A program made the position numbers and the translations under genes. From the NCBI RefSeq assembly GCF_009882985.1, contig NZ_WTUZ01000010.1:434352-498351 (forward strand): a stretch of 64,000 nt of DNA, read 5' to 3'. This DNA comes from Paenibacillus silvestris. Lineage in GTDB: Bacteria > Bacillota > Bacilli > Paenibacillales > NBRC-103111. The notes below the pieces were generated by a model. The model was not told the origin of the DNA. It searched no databases and worked only from the letters and a program-made list of their open reading frames with translations. Of the stretch, positions 1 to 9,560 are shown piece after piece; the first letter of the stretch is position 1; the number at the start of each line of letters is the position of its first letter.

Positions 1-3000
1 GAGACCTTTACCTTTACGCACACTCTCCGTAATTTTGAATGCTAACCCCGCATCCATACCTGCTTTATAAATTAAGAATAGCATGATATCATCCCGACAG
101 CCAATAACGGTCTTAATATTGCATATTCCCTTTTTAATCAGCTCTTGCGCGTTACCTAACCAAACACCTGTTCCGTGAGACAAACCAGAAATCTGCAGTA
201 AATCGGCAAACGAGGTCGGTTGGGTCTCCTGGAGCATCTGACGCACAAATTTAGTTCCCATTTCTGGAACGCCATACGTAGCTACTGGAGAGCGGATCTG
301 ATCAGGTCTTACGCCAATCGCTTCCGTTGAGTTAAAAATGCTCATCGCTTTGGTATCATTCATCGGAATCGTCGTGGGATCAATCCCCGTCAAATCCTGC
401 AGCATCCTCATCATCGTCGGATCGTCGTGCCCGAGAATATCTAGTTTGAGCAGATTGGCATCAAATGCATGATAGTCAAAATGGGTTGTTTTCCACTCTG
501 AATTCTTATCATCCGCGGGAAATTGAACAGGCGTGATATCATCCACTTCCATATAATCAGGAACGACAACAATACCACCTGGATGCTGTCCTGTACTCCG
601 CTTAACACCAGTACAACCAGCAGCTAACCGGTTCAACTCTGCGCCCCGCCATTTCTGACCTTGCTCTTCTTCATATTTTTTCACGAAACCAAAAGCCGTC
701 TTCTCTGCAACTGTACCAATGGTACCCGCACGAAAAACACATTTCTCTCCGAAAATTTCTTTCGTGTAATTATGAGCAATCGGTTGATATTCACCAGAGA
801 AGTTCAAATCGATATCGGGAACCTTATCCCCTTTAAAGCCTAGGAATGTTTCGAAGGGAATATCATGTCCGTCTCCTTTAAGGTTTCCGCCACAATCCGG
901 GCATACCTTGTTCGGGAGATCGAATCCGCTCGGAACACTACCGTCCAGGAACCACTCGCTATGCTGACACGAGACACAAATATAATGCGGAGGAAGCGGA
1001 TTAACCTCGGAAATACCAAGCATCATGGCAACTACGGAAGATCCTACAGATCCCCTTGAACCTACAAGGTAGCCATCTTTATTAGACTTTTTAACCAGCC
1101 GCTCTGAGATCAAATAGTTCGCAGAGAAACCGAATTTGATGATTGGAACAAGCTCTTTTTCCAACCTGGCAACGATAACCTCTGGGAGCTCATCGCCGTA
1201 GATGCTTTTCGCTGTAGAGTAACAGGTACTACGAATTTCGTCGTCTGCGCCTTCAATAATTGGCGTGAACAGCTTATCAGGGAAGAGCTCAATCGCTTCG
1301 AACCGATCAGCCAGTTCATTCGTGCTGCGCACAACAACCTCCATGGCCTTCTCTTCACCCAGAAATTTAAATTCTTCCAGCATTTCTTTCGTAGTACGGA
1401 AGTGAGCATCTGGCTTCTTCATCGATTTAAGCGGACTAAAACCTGTAATACCGTTAATGGTGATGTCCCGGCACACTTTCTCTCGAGGATGCAGGTAATG
1501 AACATTTCCTGTTGCAATAACTGGTTTGCCTGTTTTATAACCGATTTCACAAACGCGGCGTACAGCATTCTCGAGATCCTCAACACTGCCAACAAGTCCT
1601 TTTTCAACCAAGTGCATATTGTAGCTTACCGGCTGGATTTCTAAAATATCATAGAACTCTGAAACTTGTTCGGCTTCTTCGATCGTTTTGTTAAGAACAG
1701 CCTCAAAGAACTCCCCTTTTTCACAACCGGACGTAATAAGAAGTCCTTCTCTAAACTCGACTAACACGCTCTTCGGAATCGTAGCTCCTCTTTGCAAGTA
1801 GGTCGTATGGGATAAAGAAATAAGTTTAAATAAGTTCTTTTTGCCAACTGCGTTAAGAGCATAGACACAGCAATGGAATGGGCGTTGATTCGACAAATCC
1901 TTACCCACGTAATCATTTAATTTGGCGAGACTCGTTATTTGTCGATCATTAGCCTCATTAATTAAATGATAGAGCACGAATCCTAAAGCAATGGAGTCAT
2001 CAATCGCACGGTGATGGTTATCCAAGCCAACTTTAAATTTATCGGATAACGTGTTCAATCGGTGATTCTTCATTGACGGGAACAAGAATCTGGCCAGTTC
2101 CAATGTATCTAAGACAGAGTTCGTAACATCAGGCAATCCCATTCGATTCAAATTAGCCTGTAGGAACCCCATATCAAAGCGCGCGTTATGTGCTACAAGG
2201 ACAGAATCCCCAATAAATTCTACAAACTTAGGAAGCTCCACCTCAATATCAGGCGCTCCAACCACCATATCATCTGTAATATTCGTTAATTGTTGAATGT
2301 TATAAGGGATTTTCTCATGTGGATTAATGAACGTTGCAAAACGATCGATTTCCTTGCCATCTTGCATTTTAACGCCAGCAAGCTCAATGATTCGGTTATT
2401 CGTGACAGATAGACCTGTTGTCTCAACGTCGAAAATAACATATGTCGCCTGCTTCAAGTCAATATCTCTGCCATTCATGACGATGGGAACAGAGTCGTTC
2501 ACTACATTAGCTTCAACGCCGTAAATCACTTTAATCCCATGTTTTTTGGCAGCTTTACCCGCATCAGGAAAACATTGAATATTGCTGTGGTCCGTGACTG
2601 CAATGGCTTTATGTCCCCATTTTGCAGCCATTTTCACATACTGATCAATTGGAGTTAAAGCGTCCATCGTGCTCATCGTAGTATGTAAATGGAACTCTAC
2701 ACGTTTCTCAGCAGCATCATCCATTCGATCCTTGGGTGCCATGACTTCCGTCAAATCATTTGGAATCATAACGAGCTCAGGGATTTGCATGAATCGGTCA
2801 TACTCAACCTTGCCTCTAGCTCTGATCCAAGTTCCATTCTGAAGCAAGCTCATAATCTTCACATCGTCTTTGGATTTCGCAAAAACCTTCATCGCCATGG
2901 AGTCCGTAAAATCCGTTAAATTGAAAGTAAACAACGTGTTACCGTTTCTTAATTCCTTAACATCTAAGCCGAAAACAGTCCCTTGAACCGTAATTTTCTT

Positions 3001-3702
3001 CTCTTCTTCTTTAATATCCTTCAGCGGAGTCGGTACTTCCTTAATGTCGTACCCCATGACAAGTTTCAAATCATCCGGTAAGGAAGATTCTTCTTCTTCC
3101 ATGTCAATCGACATCATGATTTCTTGTGTAATCGTCTTTTCACTTTGCTCGCGCTGTTTGGCAAACTTATTGTATTCTGTTTCTACATCGGCTGAATCGC
3201 TGATCGCATATTTAACCGTTAATTCCGTTTGGAAATAGTTATGGAAAAAGTCACGAATGAAGGCATCAATATTCTTCTTCTTGGCAAGCTCTAATCCGAT
3301 CGCGTCCAGCATAATGAGGGATAGTGATTGCCCTTGTACTTCATATTTGGCTTTCGCCATCCAGCCGTTAATGGAGGGCACTTCGCGCTGCAGCCATTCC
3401 ATAAATAAGCTCCAGTATTCATCTACCAAAGCAGCCGGCTCCGCCCCTTCAAACTTCCAAATAAAACGAATCTTCGCAATTTGCGCGAATTTTTCTTGAA
3501 TCATTTTACAAAAAGAGCGGTAAATGTTCTGAGGCACTAACTCATTTTTCACCAAGTAAAAAGTCCAGTCGCGATTCTTCCGACTTATTTCTACTTGATC
3601 GATATAGCCTTCCGTAAAAAATGATCGCACGACATCGGCTGGAATCTCCGCTTGCTGCATCAAAAGCTCAAAGCGATTCCGTTTATCAGCCAAATTACTC
3701 AT
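1..3702 (-). CDS. polC: DNA polymerase III subunit alpha, Gram-positive PolC type (partial; C-terminus beyond left edge)
   Basis: Replicative polymerase with built-in 3'-5' proofreading. About 1234 codons are present, read without a stop, and the frame is open at the window edge; B. subtilis PolC is about 1437 residues, so roughly the last 200 are missing. In order I see an OB-like segment near residues 235-320, a PHP domain starting at EFHLHT near 336, an inserted DEDD exonuclease with DVETTG near 424, a four-Cys zinc site (CVSC...CPDC) near 907-944, and the polymerase palm motif DIDLNF near 963. The ATG at 3702 is preceded by GGGGAGG at good spacing. The gene follows proS across a terminator-like hairpin, the same neighbour as in B. 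subtilis. The assignment is secure. Confidence 0.97.
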   Translation of the reverse strand, partial: MSNLADKRNRFELLMQQAEIPADVVRSFFTEGYIDQVEISRKNRDWTFYLVKNELVPQNIYRSFCKMIQEKFAQIAKIRFIWKFEGAEPAALVDEYWSLFMEWLQREVPSINGWMAKAKYEVQGQSLSLIMLDAIGLELAKKKNIDAFIRDFFHNYFQTELTVKYAISDSADVETEYNKFAKQREQSEKTITQEIMMSIDMEEEESSLPDDLKLVMGYDIKEVPTPLKDIKEEEKKITVQGTVFGLDVKELRNGNTLFTFNLTDFTDSMAMKVFAKSKDDVKIMSLLQNGTWIRARGKVEYDRFMQIPELVMIPNDLTEVMAPKDRMDDAAEKRVEFHLHTTMSTMDALTPIDQYVKMAAKWGHKAIAVTDHSNIQCFPDAGKAAKKHGIKVIYGVEANVVNDSVPIVMNGRDIDLKQATYVIFDVETTGLSVTNNRIIELAGVKMQDGKEIDRFATFINPHEKIPYNIQQLTNITDDMVVGAPDIEVELPKFVEFIGDSVLVAHNARFDMGFLQANLNRMGLPDVTNSVLDTLELARFLFPSMKNHRLNTLSDKFKVGLDNHHRAIDDSIALGFVLYHLINEANDRQITSLAKLNDYVGKDLSNQRPFHCCVYALNAVGKKNLFKLISLSHTTYLQRGATIPKSVLVEFREGLLITSGCEKGEFFEAVLNKTIEEAEQVSEFYDILEIQPVSYNMHLVEKGLVGSVEDLENAVRRVCEIGYKTGKPVIATGNVHYLHPREKVCRDITINGITGFSPLKSMKKPDAHFRTTKEMLEEFKFLGEEKAMEVVVRSTNELADRFEAIELFPDKLFTPIIEGADDEIRSTCYSTAKSIYGDELPEVIVARLEKELVPIIKFGFSANYLISERLVKKSNKDGYLVGSRGSVGSSVVAMMLGISEVNPLPPHYICVSCQHSEWFLDGSVPSGFDLPNKVCPDCGGNLKGDGHDIPFETFLGFKGDKVPDIDLNFSGEYQPIAHNYTKEIFGEKCVFRAGTIGTVAEKTAFGFVKKYEEEQGQKWRGAELNRLAAGCTGVKRSTGQHPGGIVVVPDYMEVDDITPVQFPADDKNSEWKTTHFDYHAFDANLLKLDILGHDDPTMMRMLQDLTGIDPTTIPMNDTKAMSIFNSTEAIGVRPDQIRSPVATYGVPEMGTKFVRQMLQETQPTSFADLLQISGLSHGTGVWLGNAQELIKKGICNIKTVIGCRDDIMLFLIYKAGMDAGLAFKITESVRKGKGL

Positions 3703-3713
3703 GAACAGCCTCC

Positions 3714-3760
3714 CCATAAAAATACGAAGGGCAATGGATGACTTGCCTCCATTTGCCCTT
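3714..3760 (-). terminator. intrinsic terminator between proS and polC
   Basis: On the minus strand an 11-bp stem (AAGGGCAA-TGG against CCATTGCCCTT, one bulged A) closes a loop of about 11 nt and is followed by CGTATTTTTAT. It begins about 10 nt after the proS stop and lies just ahead of the polC ribosome site, so it may be only partly effective. Confidence 0.7.
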
Positions 3761-3770
3761 ATTGTAGTAA

Positions 3771-5219
3771 TTAGTAACTGCGGCCAAATACGACCGTATG
3801 TTTAGCAGCATCGCCGCAAACTAGACATGTTGACTTCGTTTCAGTAGGTGTGAAAGGAATATTACGACTTGTCGCACCAGTTTCTTGTTTCACTGTTTCC
3901 TCGCATGCGTTAGAGCCGCACCATCCCGCTAAAGCAAAACCACGTTTTGTTTCCAGGAAAGTCTTGAATTCATCAATAGAATCCACAGCGATGTAATGCT
4001 CATCACGGAACTGCTTGGCTTTATCATACATCTGCTGATGGATCTCAGCAAGTAAATTTTGCACTTCTTCGACAAAATTCGCTTGTTGTACGATTTTCTT
4101 TTCTCCACTTACTCGAGATACAAGCACAACTTGTCCATTCTCCATATCGCGTGGTCCCAATTCAACGCGAATCGGTACGCCGCGCATTTCATATTCATTG
4201 AATTTCCAGCCTGGGCTTTGATCAGCACGATCGTCCACTTTCACGCGGACACCTGCTTTTTTAAGATCAGCGTATAGCTCGTCTACTCGCGCGATAACTT
4301 GATCCCGCGTTTTTGGAGGACCAATTGGAATCATGATAACTTGTGTTGGAGCGACTTTTGGCGGCAGAACCAGACCTCTGTCATCTCCATGAACCATGAT
4401 CAGCGCTCCGATGAGACGAGTACTTACGCCCCATGAAGTCGTATGTGCAAATTGATGTTGATTCTCGCGATCCAAGAATTTGATATCAAAAGCTACTGCA
4501 AAGTTTGTACCCAGATAGTGGGAAGTACCCGCTTGCACGGCTTTTCCATCTTTCATCATCGCTTCAATGGAGAACGTATCAATTGCGCCAGCGAATTTCT
4601 CGGAAGGCGTCTTTTGACCAACGATAACAGGGATAGCCAAGAAATCTTCCGCAAATTGACGATATACGTCTAACATTTGCATCGTTTCGCGGCGAGCATC
4701 CTGCTCATCCTCATGCGCCGTATGGCCTTCTTGCCATAGGAATTCCGTTGTACGCAGGAAAGGCAGTGTACGCTTCTCCCAACGAACCACATTCGCCCAT
4801 TGGTTAATCAGCAAAGGCAAATCACGATACGAGTTGATCCACTCGGAGTACATATGCCCGATCATGGTCTCGGAAGTAGGGCGGATCGCCAAACGTTCTT
4901 CTAGCTTCTCCCCGCCTGCTTCAGTCACCCACGGTAATTCAGGATTGAAGCCCTCAACATGCTCTTTTTCCTTTTGGAAAAAGCTTTCTGGGATAAATAG
5001 AGGGAAATAAGCGTTCCTGTGACCCGTTTCTTTGAATTTGCTGTCCAACTCGCGTTGAATGTTTTCCCAAATTTCGTAGCCGTCCGGCTTAAACACGATA
5101 CAGCCTCGAACAGGAGAATAGCTCATCAGATCCGCTTTTTTGATCACATCTATGTACCAACGGGAGAAATCTTCCCCCTGTGGTGTAATCTCTTTAACAA
5201 ACTGCTTATCGTTTGACAT
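3771..5219 (-). CDS. proS: prolyl-tRNA synthetase, archaeal/eukaryotic-like short type
   Basis: Class II synthetase charging tRNA-Pro. The protein has 482 residues and no room for the INS editing domain that makes typical bacterial ProRS about 565 residues. Class II motif 2 is visible as an RTTEFLWQEGHTAH segment near 156-169, with RPTSE at 113-117. The anticodon-binding domain follows from about 285. A C-terminal domain carries C434, C439, C465 and C468, which look like a zinc site, and the protein ends GRSY, as archaeal/eukaryotic-type enzymes end in an aromatic residue. The ATG at 5219 follows AGGAGGG. It sits between rseP and polC, where B. subtilis carries the long bacterial type, so the locus keeps its place while the enzyme class differs. 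No T-box fits in the 22-bp gap upstream. Confidence 0.95.
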   Translation of the reverse strand: MSNDKQFVKEITPQGEDFSRWYIDVIKKADLMSYSPVRGCIVFKPDGYEIWENIQRELDSKFKETGHRNAYFPLFIPESFFQKEKEHVEGFNPELPWVTEAGGEKLEERLAIRPTSETMIGHMYSEWINSYRDLPLLINQWANVVRWEKRTLPFLRTTEFLWQEGHTAHEDEQDARRETMQMLDVYRQFAEDFLAIPVIVGQKTPSEKFAGAIDTFSIEAMMKDGKAVQAGTSHYLGTNFAVAFDIKFLDRENQHQFAHTTSWGVSTRLIGALIMVHGDDRGLVLPPKVAPTQVIMIPIGPPKTRDQVIARVDELYADLKKAGVRVKVDDRADQSPGWKFNEYEMRGVPIRVELGPRDMENGQVVLVSRVSGEKKIVQQANFVEEVQNLLAEIHQQMYDKAKQFRDEHYIAVDSIDEFKTFLETKRGFALAGWCGSNACEETVKQETGATSRNIPFTPTETKSTCLVCGDAAKHTVVFGRSY

Positions 5220-5241
5220 AAACCCTCCTAGATCATTAGAA

Positions 5242-6501
5242 CTATCCCTTAATTAAACGTAAAATATCATTATACGTTACGGCCACCATAAGCAGCATGA
5301 GCAGCGCAAACCCGACAAAGTGAACCATGCTCTCCCGGTTGGGATCAATGGGCTTCCCGCGTAGTGCCTCTAGCCCCATAAATAACAGTCTGCTTCCATC
5401 AAGAGCAGGAATCGGCAACAAGTTAAATATCCCAAGATATAAACTTAATGTAGCCATCCACGAGAGAAAAACAGTTATTCCCATTTGGGCAAATTGGGCA
5501 GACACTTGAGCTGTTCGAACAGGACCACCTAAATCATCGAGTTTAAATTGCAGCATCACTAGCTTCTGCAGTCCAGTTACAATTCCGATTGTTGTCCCAA
5601 CAACTTGCTCATAAGTTCCACTTATTACTTCACCAAATGAAGCACTTCTTCGGTCACCTGAGATCACAACACCTAATTTGCCTGAACCGGCTTCCATTTC
5701 TGGTGTTACCTGAAGAGTCTGCGGATTCCCAGCGCGGTCGATTACCCAAGTCATTGGCTTCCCGGCAGATGATTGAATCGTCGTTACCAGTTTCTCGCGG
5801 TCATCGCCAATCGGCTGATTATCAATCGAGATGATAATATCGCCTTTTTGCAAACCTGCCTTCTCTCCCGCCTTACCGGCAAGCACGGAATCCAGCTTTA
5901 CATTCGTAAAGACACCAGACATGATTGCAACGATTAGGAACAACACGATCGCCAAAAGAAAGTTCATCACAGGTCCCATTACAATTGCAATCGCCCGTTT
6001 TCCAACCGTTTTTGATCCGAATTGCCGATCGTATGGCGCGATCTGTGTTTCGACTCCTTTGGTAACCATCATCGCTTCACGGTCAATGGGATAAGTTACT
6101 CTTTCTCCATCCACATCGAGCGAAACTTGTAGCGTTCTTTCTAGATCTATTTGTTCCACAACACCCAAAATAACATTGGAGCGACGGTCTAATTGATCGA
6201 GAAAAAGGGAAGACACTTCATTTTGTTTATTTAATTTAATGGCAATGGTTTGTCCAGGGTTCACTTGAACAATTTCCGGATCTTCTCCAGCCATCCGAAC
6301 AAAACCGCCGATCGGTAGTAAGCGAAGCGTATAGCGAGTTTCCCCTTTTTTATATGAGAAAATCTTGGGTCCAAAACCGATGGCAAACTCTCTAACTAAG
6401 ATGCCTGCGCGTTTTGCAAAGTAAAAATGCCCCCATTCATGAATCGAAACAAGAACGAAAAACATCAATATAACCTTCAATCCAACTTCTATGGCTGACA
6501 A
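5242..6501 (-). CDS. rseP: RIP site-2 zinc metalloprotease (RasP/RseP)
   Basis: Intramembrane protease that cleaves anti-sigma factors and remnant signal peptides within the cytoplasmic membrane. The zinc motif HEWGH is at residues 21-25 inside the first membrane helix. The third metal ligand lies in the PIPALDG motif near 364-369. A PDZ domain spans about 195-275, and further hydrophobic segments lie near 170-195, 340-360 and 395-410. The extramembrane stretch between the first and second helices (about 75-165) is longer than in many homologues. The start is TTG at 6501, well supported by AAGGAGG nine bases upstream. The gene follows dxr across a terminator-like hairpin and may have its own weak promoter. 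Confidence 0.95.
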   Translation of the reverse strand: MSAIEVGLKVILMFFVLVSIHEWGHFYFAKRAGILVREFAIGFGPKIFSYKKGETRYTLRLLPIGGFVRMAGEDPEIVQVNPGQTIAIKLNKQNEVSSLFLDQLDRRSNVILGVVEQIDLERTLQVSLDVDGERVTYPIDREAMMVTKGVETQIAPYDRQFGSKTVGKRAIAIVMGPVMNFLLAIVLFLIVAIMSGVFTNVKLDSVLAGKAGEKAGLQKGDIIISIDNQPIGDDREKLVTTIQSSAGKPMTWVIDRAGNPQTLQVTPEMEAGSGKLGVVISGDRRSASFGEVISGTYEQVVGTTIGIVTGLQKLVMLQFKLDDLGGPVRTAQVSAQFAQMGITVFLSWMATLSLYLGIFNLLPIPALDGSRLLFMGLEALRGKPIDPNRESMVHFVGFALLMLLMVAVTYNDILRLIKG

Positions 6502-6535
6502 GTCGTATTTCCTCCTTCATGGACAGCATGTTCTT

Positions 6536-6565
6536 AGATTACCATTATTGAACCGCTGAATACAA
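6536..6565 (-). promoter_or_regulatory. possible sigma-A promoter for rseP
   Basis: On the minus strand TTGTAT and TAATCT are 18 bp apart, about 35 bp upstream of the rseP start and after the hairpin that follows dxr. Each hexamer matches consensus in only four positions, so the call rests mainly on location. Confidence 0.3.
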
Positions 6566-6628
6566 GCTATGCCCGTTTAGCACAGTATACGAGCAGGGAG
6601 AATGAATTAGACGTACCTGTCACCAGAG

Positions 6629-6667
6629 AAAAAAAGAGCCGAGCCACACGCACTGACTTAAGCTCTT
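6629..6667 (-). terminator. terminator-like hairpin after dxr
   Basis: AAGAGC and GCTCTT form a 6-bp stem around a long loop on the minus strand, followed directly by a run of seven Ts. It starts 7 nt after the dxr stop. The short stem suggests partial termination before rseP. Confidence 0.55.
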
Positions 6668-6673
6668 AACGCA

Positions 6674-7819
6674 TTAAAATTGAATAGACTCCGCGAATGA
6701 TCTAGCCCATTGATCCTGCTCATGAATGAGATCCAGCTCAGGATTAGAATAAGACTCATGCTTCTGTAACGCTGCTTCAATGACTTGCTCAATTTGTAGA
6801 AAAGTGATTTCCCCTTTGAGGAAACGAGCAACAGCCATTTCATTAGCTGCATTGAAAACCGTCGGTGTCGTTCCACCTTGTCTACCACTCTCATATGCCA
6901 TCCGTAAACAAGGGTACCTTGTATAATCCATCTCACGGAAATGCAGTTTACCAATCGCTGCCAGATCAAGCCTCTTAGTCGGTGTCGTGTATCTGTCAGG
7001 ATACGTTAATGCATACTGAATCGGAACACGCATGTCGGGGTTGCCAAGTTGAGCAATGATGCTGTTGTCCACAAATTCAACATAGGAGTGAATGACACTT
7101 TCCGGATGAATCAGAACATCAATTTGATCATAAGACAGGTCGAATAACCAGTGTGCCTCAATGACTTCTAAACCTTTGTTCACCATCGTGGCTGAATCGA
7201 TTGTAATCTTAGCGCCCATCGACCAATTCGGATGCTGTAAGGCTTGTTCAACGGTAACACCCTCTAGTTCAGCGCGAGTACGCTCGCGAAAGGAACCGCC
7301 AGATGCTGTTATTGTAATTTTGGAAACTTGCGATCTGTTTTCACCGTTTAGACATTGATAAATCGCTGAATGCTCACTATCAATAGGCAGCACAGCGATA
7401 CCTTTTTTACGTACAGCTTCTGTTACAATGTGCCCTGCACTCACTAGCGTTTCCTTGTTCGCAAGTCCGATGTGTTTACCAGCATCTATTGCAGCAAGTG
7501 TCGGCCTTAAACCTTGGCTTCCAACCAAAGCAGTGACGACTAAATCAGCGTCTGTCGCTGCGGCAACTTCTATAAGTCCTTCTTCACCGTAGACAACCTT
7601 CGTGCCCGCCGATACGTTCATCAGAACTTCGTCTGCTAATTCCTTCGTTGCAACGGAAACAAGTTTCGGTTTGAACTGGTTAGCTTGCTCAATCAATAAC
7701 TTCGTATTATAGCCACCAGATAAAGCTTCAACTTGAAATTTCTCTGGGGCATGTTGAACGATATCTAAGGTTTGTGTACCGATAGACCCCGTTGATCCTA
7801 AAATGGCAATCCGTTTCAT
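6674..7819 (-). CDS. dxr: 1-deoxy-D-xylulose-5-phosphate reductoisomerase
   Basis: Converts DXP to 2-C-methyl-D-erythritol 4-phosphate with NADPH, the committed step of the MEP isoprenoid pathway. The Rossmann NADPH motif GSTGSIGTQT is at residues 8-17, and the family signature PIDSEHSA lies in the catalytic domain. I chose ATG at 7819 (MKRIAILG), giving 381 residues, because GAGGTG lies seven bases upstream and homologues start there; an in-frame TTG at 7843 would add eight residues but lacks a ribosome site. It sits between cdsA (24-bp gap) and rseP, with the undecaprenyl synthase gene uppS close by, so isoprenoid supply and lipid-carrier synthesis are neighbours. Confidence 0.96.
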   Translation of the reverse strand: MKRIAILGSTGSIGTQTLDIVQHAPEKFQVEALSGGYNTKLLIEQANQFKPKLVSVATKELADEVLMNVSAGTKVVYGEEGLIEVAAATDADLVVTALVGSQGLRPTLAAIDAGKHIGLANKETLVSAGHIVTEAVRKKGIAVLPIDSEHSAIYQCLNGENRSQVSKITITASGGSFRERTRAELEGVTVEQALQHPNWSMGAKITIDSATMVNKGLEVIEAHWLFDLSYDQIDVLIHPESVIHSYVEFVDNSIIAQLGNPDMRVPIQYALTYPDRYTTPTKRLDLAAIGKLHFREMDYTRYPCLRMAYESGRQGGTTPTVFNAANEMAVARFLKGEITFLQIEQVIEAALQKHESYSNPELDLIHEQDQWARSFAESIQF

Positions 7820-7843
7820 GACTAAGCACCTCGCCCATGACAA

Positions 7844-8638
7844 TTACATAGGTATTATTCCAATCAAATAAACAAATGGAAACACAATTAACCAACTATC
7901 CATCCGATCCAGCACACCGCCATGACCGGGCAATAAGGTTCCCGTATCTTTGATTCCTTTAACACGCTTATACGCAGACTGAATCAAATCGCCTACTTGT
8001 CCAACAACAGCAATGATAAAACCAAGTGCCAACGCTTTGCCAAACCCCAGTAATTCCGGGGCAAACCAAGCAAATATGAACGCTGCGATCATAGAAATAA
8101 CAACGCCGCCAATTGCGCCTTCGATTGATTTCTTAGGACTAATTTGAGGCCACAGAAGATTCTTGCCCAGCTTGGAGCCAACGAAATATGCACCAGAATC
8201 CGAAGCCCAAATACAGACGAAGACTAGGATTGTCCAAAACAAGCCGTGCTCTGCTAAACGTGCCGCGATCATATAATAGAAGCCAAAAGCAATATAGACA
8301 ACGCCTAACAAAATGACCGATACTTGGTCAATTGTGATTTTATTTTTCGAAGCTACCGTTATAAATAAAAGTAAAAACATAGCAAACCAAATGATCGCAC
8401 TTGTGGAAATTGGAGAGCTTATCCCAACGAATTCCCAAGGAATTGTAATATACAACAGTGCTATTAATCCAACAGCACTTGTTAACTTATACTTCATGTA
8501 GCCATTCATTTGCAAATATTCCCGGTAGCCAAGAATCGAAAGCAGTACGATTAAACCTGCATACCAGTAGCCGCCTAATACTAACAGCGTAATAAAAACA
8601 AGCCCAGCAATAACCCCTGTAACGATCCTTTGTTTCAA
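7844..8638 (-). CDS. cdsA: phosphatidate cytidylyltransferase (CDP-diglyceride synthase)
   Basis: Integral membrane enzyme making CDP-diacylglycerol from CTP and phosphatidic acid for phospholipid synthesis. The 264-residue protein is hydrophobic nearly throughout, with about seven or eight membrane segments. The C-terminal third carries the family signature: a SAYKR-VKGIKD segment followed by LPGHGGVLDRMDS. The start is TTG at 8638 behind AGGAGG at a spacing of seven. It lies between uppS and dxr, as in B. subtilis. Confidence 0.95.
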   Translation of the reverse strand: MKQRIVTGVIAGLVFITLLVLGGYWYAGLIVLLSILGYREYLQMNGYMKYKLTSAVGLIALLYITIPWEFVGISSPISTSAIIWFAMFLLLFITVASKNKITIDQVSVILLGVVYIAFGFYYMIAARLAEHGLFWTILVFVCIWASDSGAYFVGSKLGKNLLWPQISPKKSIEGAIGGVVISMIAAFIFAWFAPELLGFGKALALGFIIAVVGQVGDLIQSAYKRVKGIKDTGTLLPGHGGVLDRMDSWLIVFPFVYLIGIIPM

Positions 8639-8722
8639 GTTGAATCCTCCTAGATGAACAACTTCAAATCCGGCAGCAATTCGTTAAAACCGCCACCGTT
8701 AAGGAGAAATCGAAAGGATCAC

Positions 8723-9496
8723 TTACAGTCCTCCGTATCTTCTCCCACGGCGTTGGTATTCCGCGATGGCCTGCAAAAATAAAGATTCTGTGAATTCCGG
8801 CCAATAAGCATCAGTAAACCAAAGCTCTGAATAAGCCAATTGCCACAACAGAAAATTGCTAAGTCTCAACTCACCGCTCGTGCGAATTAACAAATCGGGA
8901 TCTGGTAGATCTGAAGTAAGCATATACGATGAAAAACGAGTTTCGTCGAGCTCTTCGGTCTGCAGCTTGCCGCTTTGAACATCACGAATCATATCCTGCA
9001 CACCAGCAATCATTTCTTTACGTCCACCATAGTTTAAGGCAAAGTTCAAAATGAGTCCTGTATTATTTTTTGTCCGTTCGATAGCTCCCTCTATAGCGTT
9101 TAATGTATAGTCAGGCAAGCCCTCTCTCCAACCCGTCATCCGGATACGAACATTATTCTCGATTAGCTCTTCAATTTCCAAAGGAAAAAACTCTTGTGGA
9201 AGCTTCATCAAAAACTCCACTTCTTCCTTGGGTCTCTTCCAATTTTCCGTGGAAAAAGCATACATCGTCAATACTTTAACACCGATCTCATTAGCTGCCA
9301 TCGTAATTTTCTTTACATTCTTCATGCCGGAATGGTGCCCGGCTACGCGTGGCAAACCTCTTTGCTTCGCCCAGCGGCCATTTCCGTCCATAATGATAGC
9401 GACATGCGCTGGCACTTTGTCCAATTCAATTTCTGGTATAGCAGCAGATGCTTGCTGATCTTTCATTCCGAACCATTGCTTAAATCGCTTGAGCAC
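8723..9496 (-). CDS. uppS: isoprenyl transferase (undecaprenyl pyrophosphate synthase)
   Basis: cis-Prenyltransferase that builds the C55 lipid carrier for cell-wall synthesis. The pyrophosphate-binding signature IIMDGNGRWAKQRG occurs near residue 35, with the catalytic Asp in MDGNGR, and the C-terminal RTSGE-RLSNFLLWQ region is also conserved. I chose GTG at 9496 (257 residues) because GGGAGGA lies just upstream; an alternative TTG at 9511 falls inside that ribosome site. It is separated from frr upstream by a GC-rich terminator hairpin and is followed by cdsA. Confidence 0.96.
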   Translation of the reverse strand: MLKRFKQWFGMKDQQASAAIPEIELDKVPAHVAIIMDGNGRWAKQRGLPRVAGHHSGMKNVKKITMAANEIGVKVLTMYAFSTENWKRPKEEVEFLMKLPQEFFPLEIEELIENNVRIRMTGWREGLPDYTLNAIEGAIERTKNNTGLILNFALNYGGRKEMIAGVQDMIRDVQSGKLQTEELDETRFSSYMLTSDLPDPDLLIRTSGELRLSNFLLWQLAYSELWFTDAYWPEFTESLFLQAIAEYQRRGRRYGGL

Positions 9497-9524
9497 AGTT
9501 GTTCCTCCCAACTAGGGAAAGATG

Positions 9525-9550
9525 AAAAACCCCCAGCGACTACCCGGGGG
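9525..9550 (-). terminator. intrinsic terminator after frr
   Basis: Five C and five G form a short GC-only stem with an 11-nt loop, followed by TTTTT on the minus strand, 11 bp after the frr stop and upstream of the uppS ribosome site. Confidence 0.7.
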
Positions 9551-9560
9551 CATATCTATC

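Noticed and set aside
5220..5241. Room for a T-box riboswitch upstream of proS.
   Set aside because: The gap is only 22 bp and contains little besides the ribosome site.
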